Source of the DNA: Anaerolineae bacterium
GTDB lineage: Bacteria > Chloroflexota > Anaerolineae > Aggregatilineales > Phototrophicaceae
Reading direction: 5' to 3'
DNA: 8,100 nucleotides
NCBI GenBank assembly: GCA_015492875.1
Contig: WGEI01000566.1
Span: 1 to 8,100, forward strand
The notes under the pieces: generated by a model
The model's database searches: none
Told to the model about the DNA's origin: nothing
The model's input: the letters and a program-made list of their open reading frames with translations, nothing else
Shown: positions 1-6,082 of the stretch, piece by piece
How the letters are laid out: every line of letters starts with the position of its first letter
Numbering within the stretch: position 1 is the first letter of the stretch
Program-made: the position numbers and the translations under genes

Positions 1-3000
1 CATCTTCCTCATCTTCAGCAAACCATTCGGAACTCGCCTCTGCCTCTGCTGGAGTGTGGTCTGCAGAGGCAATCGCCCCGACATCGGCTAGCCAATCGGG
101 TGCATCGCCAGAAATAAGCGGTTCTTCCTGCTCATAAGCCGCATCTTCTTCAGCCACCTCGCTTAACCAGTCCGGCATGTCTGCCTGTGTCTCTGCTTGC
201 GGCGCGGGTTCATCATCACCCATACTCAACTCGGCCAGCCAATCTGCCTCTGCGGTCAGTGGCTCTTCAGTATCTTGGCTCCAATCATATTCCGCATCAT
301 TATCCAGCGAAGGTTCTTCTGGCTCTGTAGCGGCTTCGGCGGCGGCCATAGCCCCGATATCAGACAGCCAATCGGGCGTATCAGCAAGCGCTGCCGCTTC
401 ATCTTCTGCTTCGGCATCCTCACCCCAGTTGAGTTCTTCATCTCCAAAAAGATTGTCTTGTTCACTCACGGCACTTTCAGCCTCGAATTCCGGTTCAACT
501 TCAGCCATCCAATCAAGCGCATCGTCAATATCTTGTGCTGCTTCAACCTCTGCTTGAGTCTCAGCCTGCGGTGCTGCTTCTGTGAGCCAATCGGGTAAAT
601 CATCAGACGGCTGCGCTGCTTCAGTAACCTCTTCGTTGATTTCATCTTCTGATGCTAACCAGTCTAACGCATCTTCTGCATTTTCGCTTTCAGCGAAGAG
701 GTCGTCAACAGGTTGCGGCTGCTGGTCATCTTCCTCATCGGCCATCCAGTCAAGGGCATCATCCCCCTCAGCGAAGAGGTCGTCGATGGGTTGCGGCTGC
801 TGGTCATCTTCCTCGTCGGCCATCCAGTCAAGGGCGTCATCCCCCTCAGCGAAGAGGTCGTTAACAGGTTGCGGTTGCTGGGGCACTTCCGGCTGTTCTT
901 CATCAACCTCGCTCAGCCATTCAAAATCATCATCATCAAACAATTCATCAGCGCCCATTGTGCCCTCCACAGTTTGCGCTTGTTCGGCGCTATTGCTTTT
1001 CTCAACCCACTCTAGCCCCTCATTACTATCTGTATATTCAAAGAGGTCATCTTCGGTTGCAGCTTGTGGTGCGCCCTCTTCAACCCAATCCAGTTGTGCA
1101 TCGAATTCGCTTTGCGCTTCAGCTTGGGGCGAAACTTCTGTCTCTTCTAACCACTCTCGCTCCGCTTCCATAGCGGCTGCTTCCGACGGCTCTTCTTCTA
1201 GCGGCTCATCGGCGATAGCGTCTTGCTCAGCCTGCGGCTCGGTGAAAAAGTCATCTTCCTCGCTAGTCTCTTGTAACGCGGCTATTTCCTCTTGGTCTGC
1301 TAACCAGTCAAAGCTATCGTCCTCATCGTCTTCTTGGAAGAGCACCGCCTCGCCATCTGGAACAGAATCCTCAACATCTTCATTCACCCATTCCATAGAT
1401 TGGAGTGGGGGACTAGCCTCTTGCTCTTCAGCTAGACTTTCAACATCGAGCATTTCTTCTAGCAGCGCATCGTCTTCCAGCCATTCCAGTCCCGCGTCAT
1501 CTTCTTGAGATTGGCCGAATTGCGCAGTGGCATCGGCTGGGTCTGATGAAACGGATGGCGGTATAAATTCCTCTTGCGCTTGTTCTGGTTCATCGTCTTC
1601 AGATAGCTCAATCCCCGCCTCTTTCATCCATGCTAGCGGGTCTTCCTCAAAGATGATGCCTTCGTCTGTGTTTTCAACGGCTGGCGCTTCATCGGCTTCA
1701 ATTTCAACACCACTAGACCGCGCCCACGCTAACGGGTCTGCTTCGTCTAGCGCCTGTAGGTCACCACCATCCTCTACACCATAAGGGTCAGAGTAAGCTG
1801 GTTCTTCATCATCTTCAGATAGCTCAATCCCCGCCTCTTTCATCCATGCCAGCGGGTCTTCTGCATCGCTTCCCGGTAATTCACCAGTGGGCGAGCGTTC
1901 TTCTGCCGCTTGTTCTTGCGCTTCTGCTTGATCTTCTGGGAAGAGTTCGCCAAAATCAACTTCTTCTAAGAAGTCATCCTCTTCTTCATCGAGTTCGGCG
2001 AGTAATCCGGTGAGGCCGGTAGCTGCGCGCTGTTGGCCTTCTTCTGGTGATAGTGCATCTTCAGCGCTGGTTTGCTCTATGGCATCCACATCTAAATCAT
2101 CAAGTTCCGCCACTTCCGCCAGCCAATCGTCGTCCTCATCGTCATCTAACGAGGAGAGCAATCCGGTGAGGCCGGTTGGCGTGCGCTGCGGTTTGGCTTC
2201 TTCAGCTTCTGTGCCAGATGCTTCAATATCTGCTAACCAACTGTCATCGTCCTCATCGTCATCTAACGAGGAGAGCAATCCGGTGAGGCCGGTTGGCGTG
2301 CGTTCGCCTTCTGGAGCTTCTTCAACGCCCTCTTCTTCAGTGAGTTCGGCCAGCCATTCCTCTGGTGGCAGTTCTTCTGCATCGCCCTCATCGCCAAAGA
2401 GGTCTTCTAACGCAGGCGCTTCCTCATCTTCAAAGTCAAACGCTGCGCCTAAATCATCATCTTCTAGCCAATTTTCATCATCTGTTTCATCGAATAAGGC
2501 ATCAAATGCCTCTTCTTGTCCAGAATCAGAGATGTCTAGGTCTTCGCCAAGCTCTGCAAACCAATCTGGACTTTCTGTTGTGAGTTCATGCTGGGCGACC
2601 TTCTCATAATCTAGCTCATCTAGGCGAACTAGGTCATCTGGTGCCGCTTGGCCAGTTGCCAACTCACGCGCAATGTAAGGGTTGACCGCTTCAATCCGGT
2701 TGAGATAGCGTTGGGCATCGGAGGGGCGCTTTTCGCCCAGCCACAGCATCACCATAATCTCATTGGCATCTAGGCAATCTGGCAGGTCTTTTAATACCGA
2801 CAGCGCGACTTCGCCCGCATCGACTAAATGGCCAGCCCCCCATAGTGTCATCGCCAACAACAGGCGCAGGTCTACCCGCTGGGGAGATTTATCTAGAGCT
2901 TGCGTTAAAACATCTAAGGCGCGGTCATAAAGCCCGTTGCGGATATGCTGTTGGGCTACTGCACCTGCCGTGAGTTGGATTTTATCGACATGTACATTAT

Positions 3001-3367
3001 GGTATTCGGCATACCATCCCCGAAGGCGCTTAATGACTTCTTCATCATTAGGTTGTTGTTCAAAAGCGCGCTCGGTATGCCAAATAGCGCGTTTCATATC
3101 ATTTAAGGTGGCGTAAATTTGCCCCAAAGTGTTATGGGCTTCAAAATCGAGCGGGTAAACGGCCAAAATGCGGCGGAAGATTTCTGCCGCTTCTTGCCAA
3201 CGGTTTTGCTGGACTAATGCCCGCCCCAAAACGCGATAGGTTTCTACACTACGCGGGAAGTGCTGTAAGATATGGCGGCAATGATGTATAACTTCTTCTG
3301 TAGATTTACCCTGTTCAAGCAAAGTATTGAGTTTGCGAATATACTCTCTAAGATTAGTTTGTGCCAT
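1..3367 (-). CDS. TPR-domain protein with very long acidic, Trp-motif-rich C-terminal tail (3' end outside window)
   Basis: This frame runs without a stop from an ATG at 3367 to the left edge, at least 1122 codons, so the C-terminus is missing. Residues 1-260 are mostly helical. TPR-like units lie at about 40-73 (with RVLGRALVQQNRWQEAAEIF) and 74-107 (with NTLGQIYATLNDMKRAIWH), and more degenerate units at about 134-230. From about residue 262 the composition switches abruptly to Asp/Glu-rich sequence with few Lys or Arg. About 27 tryptophans there sit mostly in motifs such as PDWL, LDWM, LEWV and DPLAWM. Internal repeats include TPTGLTGLL, DPLAWMKEAGIELSEDDE and a 26-residue tandem unit. No signal peptide or membrane helix is visible, so it is probably cytoplasmic. 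TPRs are protein-interaction modules, and a scaffold or adaptor role is inference. The start is supported only by a weak CAGG at 3376-3379, 8 nt upstream of the ATG. Exact function is unknown to me. Confidence 0.85.
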   Translation of the reverse strand, partial: MAQTNLREYIRKLNTLLEQGKSTEEVIHHCRHILQHFPRSVETYRVLGRALVQQNRWQEAAEIFRRILAVYPLDFEAHNTLGQIYATLNDMKRAIWHTERAFEQQPNDEEVIKRLRGWYAEYHNVHVDKIQLTAGAVAQQHIRNGLYDRALDVLTQALDKSPQRVDLRLLLAMTLWGAGHLVDAGEVALSVLKDLPDCLDANEIMVMLWLGEKRPSDAQRYLNRIEAVNPYIARELATGQAAPDDLVRLDELDYEKVAQHELTTESPDWFAELGEDLDISDSGQEEAFDALFDETDDENWLEDDDLGAAFDFEDEEAPALEDLFGDEGDAEELPPEEWLAELTEEEGVEEAPEGERTPTGLTGLLSSLDDDEDDDSWLADIEASGTEAEEAKPQRTPTGLTGLLSSLDDDEDDDWLAEVAELDDLDVDAIEQTSAEDALSPEEGQQRAATGLTGLLAELDEEEDDFLEEVDFGELFPEDQAEAQEQAAEERSPTGELPGSDAEDPLAWMKEAGIELSEDDEEPAYSDPYGVEDGGDLQALDEADPLAWARSSGVEIEADEAPAVENTDEGIIFEEDPLAWMKEAGIELSEDDEPEQAQEEFIPPSVSSDPADATAQFGQSQEDDAGLEWLEDDALLEEMLDVESLAEEQEASPPLQSMEWVNEDVEDSVPDGEAVLFQEDDEDDSFDWLADQEEIAALQETSEEDDFFTEPQAEQDAIADEPLEEEPSEAAAMEAEREWLEETEVSPQAEAQSEFDAQLDWVEEGAPQAATEDDLFEYTDSNEGLEWVEKSNSAEQAQTVEGTMGADELFDDDDFEWLSEVDEEQPEVPQQPQPVNDLFAEGDDALDWMADEEDDQQPQPIDDLFAEGDDALDWMADEEDDQQPQPVDDLFAESENAEDALDWLASEDEINEEVTEAAQPSDDLPDWLTEAAPQAETQAEVEAAQDIDDALDWMAEVEPEFEAESAVSEQDNLFGDEELNWGEDAEAEDEAAALADTPDWLSDIGAMAAAEAATEPEEPSLDNDAEYDWSQDTEEPLTAEADWLAELSMGDDEPAPQAETQADMPDWLSEVAEEDAAYEQEEPLISGDAPDWLADVGAIASADHTPAEAEASSEWFAEDEED
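691..880 (-). repeat. 78-bp tandem repeat inside the acidic tail, about 2.4 copies
   Basis: Units start at 691, 769 and 847, each opening with CAGCGAAGAGGTCGT on the plus strand. The first two units are nearly identical, and the third is partial and diverges after about 880. The 78-bp period is exactly 26 codons, so copy-number changes keep the frame. The encoded unit reads approximately DLFAEGDDALDWMADEEDD followed by QQPQP (V/I), about residues 830-893 of the protein. Confidence 0.9.
1596..1861 (-). repeat. Pair of 50-bp direct repeats encoding DPLAWMKEAGIELSED
   Basis: Positions 1596-1645 and 1812-1861 match over 50 bp with one mismatch (T at 1634, C at 1850). They lie 216 bp (72 codons) apart. 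A diverged third copy near 1713-1745 encodes DPLAWARSSGVEIE. At the protein level these are spaced copies of a probable short amphipathic helix with one central Trp, at about residues 503-519, 542-552 and 575-591. Confidence 0.88.
2130..2302 (-). repeat. Pair of identical 56-bp direct repeats encoding TPTGLTGLLSSLDDDEDD
   Basis: Positions 2130-2185 and 2247-2302 are identical over 56 bp and 117 bp (39 codons) apart. A shorter third copy is at 2004-2020 and encodes ATGLTGLL. The motif lies at about residues 357-363, 396-402 and 450-455 and is followed each time by an acidic run. Complete nucleotide identity including synonymous positions points to recent duplication or gene conversion inside the gene. 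Confidence 0.92.
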
Positions 3368-3482
3368 AAGGTTAACCTGTACGCTGCCAGTAATAAAAGT
3401 AAGCCGCCGGTCAATGCCTGTAATTGTAATAGCGAATGTGAAAAATGCACAATAAAACCGACTGCTGTTAGTCAGCGTCTTC

Positions 3483-3500
3483 TGTGTTAAGTATAACACA
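3483..3500. promoter_or_regulatory. 18-bp operator-like palindrome in the divergent intergenic region
   Basis: The sequence is TGTGTTA, a 4-bp spacer (AGTA), then TAACACA: a perfect 7-bp inverted repeat. It lies between the start of the TPR gene (3367) and the start of the propeller gene (3578). It overlaps TATAAC at 3492-3497 on the plus strand and TATACT on the minus strand (3490-3495), both close to a -10 box, although neither has a convincing -35 at the right distance. The geometry fits a dimeric helix-turn-helix repressor site covering divergent promoters. It has no T-run, so it does not look like a terminator. The regulator is not identifiable from the window. Confidence 0.4.
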
Positions 3501-3568
3501 ATTCAAGTATTCGGCTTGATGCTATTTGTTTCTTTCATGTTCAAAATTTGCTAGGGATAGATTGTATC

Positions 3569-3572
3569 GAGG
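3569..3572 (+). promoter_or_regulatory. Ribosome binding site deciding the start of the propeller gene
   Basis: GAGG lies 5 nt before the ATG at 3578 and only 2 nt before the adjacent ATG at 3575. This favours 3578 as start. The frame could also open at a TTG at 3548, but I see no Shine-Dalgarno-like sequence in front of it. Confidence 0.5.
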
Positions 3573-3577
3573 TTATG

Positions 3578-4723
3578 ATGTGCCGAACAAACAGCACTTT
3601 AGTCCTATTGGTACTCACTTTGTTTTTTATGACCGCTTCTGCCCAAGATACAACTGAGCCAACCTACCCGACTTTAGAGGATTTTTGGGAAGGGCGTGCA
3701 GAGTGGGTTGTAGATATTGAAGATGTTGGATTGCCCATCGGAGAGAGCGATACCGTTTATTTAGGCGATGGCGTTTATCGCTCCTATTTGCACGCCAGCT
3801 ATGAATCCGCTGGTGTGATTGACCAATGCGGGGAAGCCGTTGAATTTCCCGGCTGTATGACACTATGGGAAAGTACAGACGGGGGAGCGAGCTTCAATCT
3901 CACAACGCCCGTTTGCCTGATGCCGTGCCAAAGCTGCCCCTGCGATGATACCCGCGACCATATCACCGCCCAGCAGTACCCCCGTGTGTTTTATACCGAT
4001 GATATGGTCTATCTGGCCTATGAATGGCATGCTCAAACTATTCTCCGCACTTCTCCAGATGGCCTCTCATGGAGCGATTGGTCATATTTGCGCACTCCGG
4101 GCGGCACATGGCCGAGTTCTTATTCACCGTGTAGCGAGGTTGAGCGCATTGGCCCACACCCCAATATACGGGGCGAAGTTCACGATTGCCTCGTTGGCGC
4201 ACCACCGGGCCTCTATGTCGAAGGCGATATGCTTTATGTGTTTGTTGGCGCGGGAAGCTCTCCAGCCCATATGCGTTGCTATAAAGGCAATCGCTATGCC
4301 GCACTTTCTACCCTTCGCCTTTGCGATTACGACCCTTTATTTAGCGGCGCAGAGGAATATGGGCCAATCGATGTTTTTGGGGCAGAGGCTAATGCTTACT
4401 TTGACTTTCGCTATATCAGTTCTGCCGATGTCTTGCGTGTTGGCGAACGTTACTACATGGTCTATGAGGGTGTGCGTGGCCCCGATGTTTTGGAGCGCGG
4501 CATGGATACACAATTTGGGCTGGGCTTTGCGCGTTCCGTTGGCTCAGAAATTGATGGCCCATGGGAAAAGTACCCCTATAATCCAGTTATCATGGATATG
4601 ACCTTTAACTTTGGGATTGGCCATGCCGATTTGCTGGTGGTGGACGGCATCACCTATATGTATACCGCCACCTCTGAAGATACGCGAGGGCGCTATATTT
4701 TACAGTGGAAATCAACTGAGTAG
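3578..4723 (+). CDS. Secreted, cysteine-rich GH43-like beta-propeller protein
   Basis: The gene encodes 381 residues from the ATG at 3578. Residues 1-22 form a signal peptide: a short basic start, a hydrophobic core LVLLVLTLFF, and a signal peptidase I site ASA|QD. The mature part shows repeated propeller features: an Asp-box-like STDGGASF (99-106), YLAYEW (145-150), SPDGLSW (159-165), YVFVGAGSS (220-228), YYMVYEG (292-298), GPWEKYPYNPVI (327-338), and GHADLLVVDG then YMYTAT in the last blade (348-365). This layout is typical of five-bladed GH43/GH32-like glycoside hydrolases and related binding proteins. I cannot assign the catalytic acids with confidence, so activity is unproven. The mature protein has ten cysteines, including CLMPCQSCPC (113-122), which fits a disulfide-stabilised extracellular protein. 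The next gene on the same strand is 110 nt downstream and could be cotranscribed. Confidence 0.6.
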   Translation: MCRTNSTLVLLVLTLFFMTASAQDTTEPTYPTLEDFWEGRAEWVVDIEDVGLPIGESDTVYLGDGVYRSYLHASYESAGVIDQCGEAVEFPGCMTLWESTDGGASFNLTTPVCLMPCQSCPCDDTRDHITAQQYPRVFYTDDMVYLAYEWHAQTILRTSPDGLSWSDWSYLRTPGGTWPSSYSPCSEVERIGPHPNIRGEVHDCLVGAPPGLYVEGDMLYVFVGAGSSPAHMRCYKGNRYAALSTLRLCDYDPLFSGAEEYGPIDVFGAEANAYFDFRYISSADVLRVGERYYMVYEGVRGPDVLERGMDTQFGLGFARSVGSEIDGPWEKYPYNPVIMDMTFNFGIGHADLLVVDGITYMYTATSEDTRGRYILQWKSTE

Positions 4724-4816
4724 GTTGAATAGAGCGACCGAGTTGTTTTTTGTGCACGATGTCACTTTGCTGAATTGTGACGCTAGGTTAAACTATAAAC
4801 AACATATCTGAGCTAT

Positions 4817-4822
4817 AAGGAG
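4817..4822 (+). promoter_or_regulatory. Shine-Dalgarno site of the BMP-family gene
   Basis: AAGGAG ends 11 nt before the ATG at 4834. This is a strong ribosome binding match with slightly long spacing. It supports the ATG that places a proper signal peptide at the N-terminus. Confidence 0.7.
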
Positions 4823-4833
4823 CTGATTGAGAT

Positions 4834-6027
4834 ATGACACGTAAAATGCTATTTGTTGTAATGGCCATAGCGCTTTTAGCTACATTGGCGTTATTGCCAG
4901 CCACCGCCCAAGAAGATGAATTTATTTTCGGCGTTGTTCTTGTTGGCCCTAAAAATGACCGCGGCTGGAGCCAGGCGCATTTTGAGGGTGGCCAGTACGT
5001 AGCGGAGCACATGGAAAATGCTGAGATGCTGGTTTTTGAAAGCCTGAATCCGGCAGATGCTCCCGAAACCACGTTATTAGATGTCGTCACCGAAATGGTC
5101 GATGCTGGTGCACAGTTAATCTTCACCACATCAGACTCCTTCGAAGAAGATACCTCTGTGGTGGCGGAGGCTTTCCCCGATGTCGTGTTCATCAATGCCT
5201 CTGGCGATGATGCCCTGACGGGCGAAGCGCCGCCCAATGTCGGCAATGTGATGGGGCAGATGCCTTGGGGCAAGATGATTGCTGGTTGTGCTGCTGGCCT
5301 CGCCACTGAAACCGGTAATATCGGCTATCTTGGGCCACTCATCAATTATGAAACCCGTCGTTTGGCCAACTCCGTTTATCTTGGCGCACGCTACTGCTAT
5401 GAAACCTATCGTGATGGTGACCCCGAAGACTTGACCTTTACCGTGACCTGGATTGGTTTCTGGTTCAATATCCCTGGTGTGACACTTGACCCCACTGAAG
5501 AGGTGAATAGCTTCTTCGATAACGGCGCTGATGTGGTGATTAGCGGTATCGATACTACCGAAGCGCTCACGGTGGCCAGCCAACGCCGTGAAGCGGGTGA
5601 AAATGTCTACACAGTCGCCTATGACTACATTGATGCCTGTGACGAAGCCCCAGAAGTTTGTCTTGGCGTGCCTTACTTCAATTGGGGGCCGTCCTACCTA
5701 GCCATTGCCGAATCCGTACGCGAAGGTACATGGGAGCAGGATTGGCAATGGGTTGGCCCAGATTGGGAAGACCTGAATAACCTCGATACGAGCGCCATTG
5801 GCTTCAACTTTGGCCCTGCGCTCAGTGAAGAACAAGCCGCCAACTTAGAAGACTTCATCGCCCAAGCTGCCGCTTTTGCAGAGGAAAATGATACCTTCTT
5901 CCTCTACGAAGGTCCGTTGAACTATCAAGATGGTTCTGAATTCATCCCCGAAGGCGAAATTGCCGACCCCATCGACGTATGGTATACCGAGCAATTGCTT
6001 GAGGGTATGATAGGCGCTAGTGAATAA
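4834..6027 (+). CDS. BMP-family (PnrA-like) ABC transporter solute-binding protein, exported
   Basis: The protein has 397 residues. Residues 1-25 are a signal peptide (MTRK, hydrophobic core, then ATA|QE) with no lipobox cysteine. The mature protein starts with the periplasmic-binding-protein strand FIFGVVLVGPKNDRGW and matches the BMP family (PF02608) layout: an N-D-x-G-W segment at 41-45, a GAQLIFTTS strand, and a mid-domain segment CAAGLATETGNIGYLG from C152. It continues with GADVVISGIDTTEA and a YDYIDACDEAPEVCLG segment. Cysteines are at 152, 188, 269 and 276. BMP proteins such as PnrA and Med bind purine nucleosides and related molecules for ABC import, but the ligand here cannot be read from the sequence. 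No permease or ATPase gene follows, because a terminator and a convergent gene come next. A weak promoter-like pair (TTGCTG 4767, TAAACT 4789) lies upstream. A sensory or shared-transporter role is possible. Confidence 0.88.
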   Translation: MTRKMLFVVMAIALLATLALLPATAQEDEFIFGVVLVGPKNDRGWSQAHFEGGQYVAEHMENAEMLVFESLNPADAPETTLLDVVTEMVDAGAQLIFTTSDSFEEDTSVVAEAFPDVVFINASGDDALTGEAPPNVGNVMGQMPWGKMIAGCAAGLATETGNIGYLGPLINYETRRLANSVYLGARYCYETYRDGDPEDLTFTVTWIGFWFNIPGVTLDPTEEVNSFFDNGADVVISGIDTTEALTVASQRREAGENVYTVAYDYIDACDEAPEVCLGVPYFNWGPSYLAIAESVREGTWEQDWQWVGPDWEDLNNLDTSAIGFNFGPALSEEQAANLEDFIAQAAAFAEENDTFFLYEGPLNYQDGSEFIPEGEIADPIDVWYTEQLLEGMIGASE

Positions 6028-6049
6028 TCGCGGCGAAAACAAAAATCGA

Positions 6050-6078
6050 GGGCACGGTATTCTCGCCGTGCCCTTTTT
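6050..6078. terminator. Rho-independent terminator, probably bidirectional
   Basis: GGGCACGG (6050-6057) pairs perfectly with CCGTGCCC (6066-6073) around an 8-nt loop, followed by TTTTT at 6074-6078. It starts 22 nt after the stop of the BMP gene. Read on the minus strand, the same stem is followed within about 5 nt by a T-rich tract (complement of the A-rich 6037-6045). It can therefore also end the convergent membrane-protein gene, whose stop is at 6083-6085. Confidence 0.85.
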
Positions 6079-6082
6079 AGTT

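Noticed and set aside
691..2302. Repeats that could suggest a CRISPR array
   Set aside because: Repeat lengths (50, 56 and 78 bp), periods that are multiples of three, and an uninterrupted coding frame across them all fit intragenic repeats. There is no uniform repeat/spacer pattern.
177..2609. Several plus-strand Ser-rich open frames (177-557, 582-1508, 1527-1784, 2010-2609)
   Set aside because: All lie in one frame opposite the acidic minus-strand gene. Their Ser codons (TCA, TCT, TCC) are the shifted complements of its Glu and Asp codons. They are interrupted by stops, while the minus-strand frame is open throughout, and the minus strand has a plausible TPR domain at its start.
3244..3490. 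Small open frames on both strands around the divergent start region
   Set aside because: They overlap the N-terminal TPR codons or the intergenic region, have no convincing ribosome binding site, and resemble no family I know.
3548..3577. Upstream TTG start for the propeller gene
   Set aside because: It would add ten residues (MLGIDCIEVM) ahead of a normal signal peptide and has no ribosome binding site. GAGG at 3569 fits the ATG at 3578.
4724..4833. Promoter between the propeller and BMP genes
   Set aside because: TTGCTG (4767) and TAAACT (4789) are 16 bp apart but match consensus poorly. TATAAA at 4794 has no -35 at a suitable distance. This is too weak to annotate as a feature.
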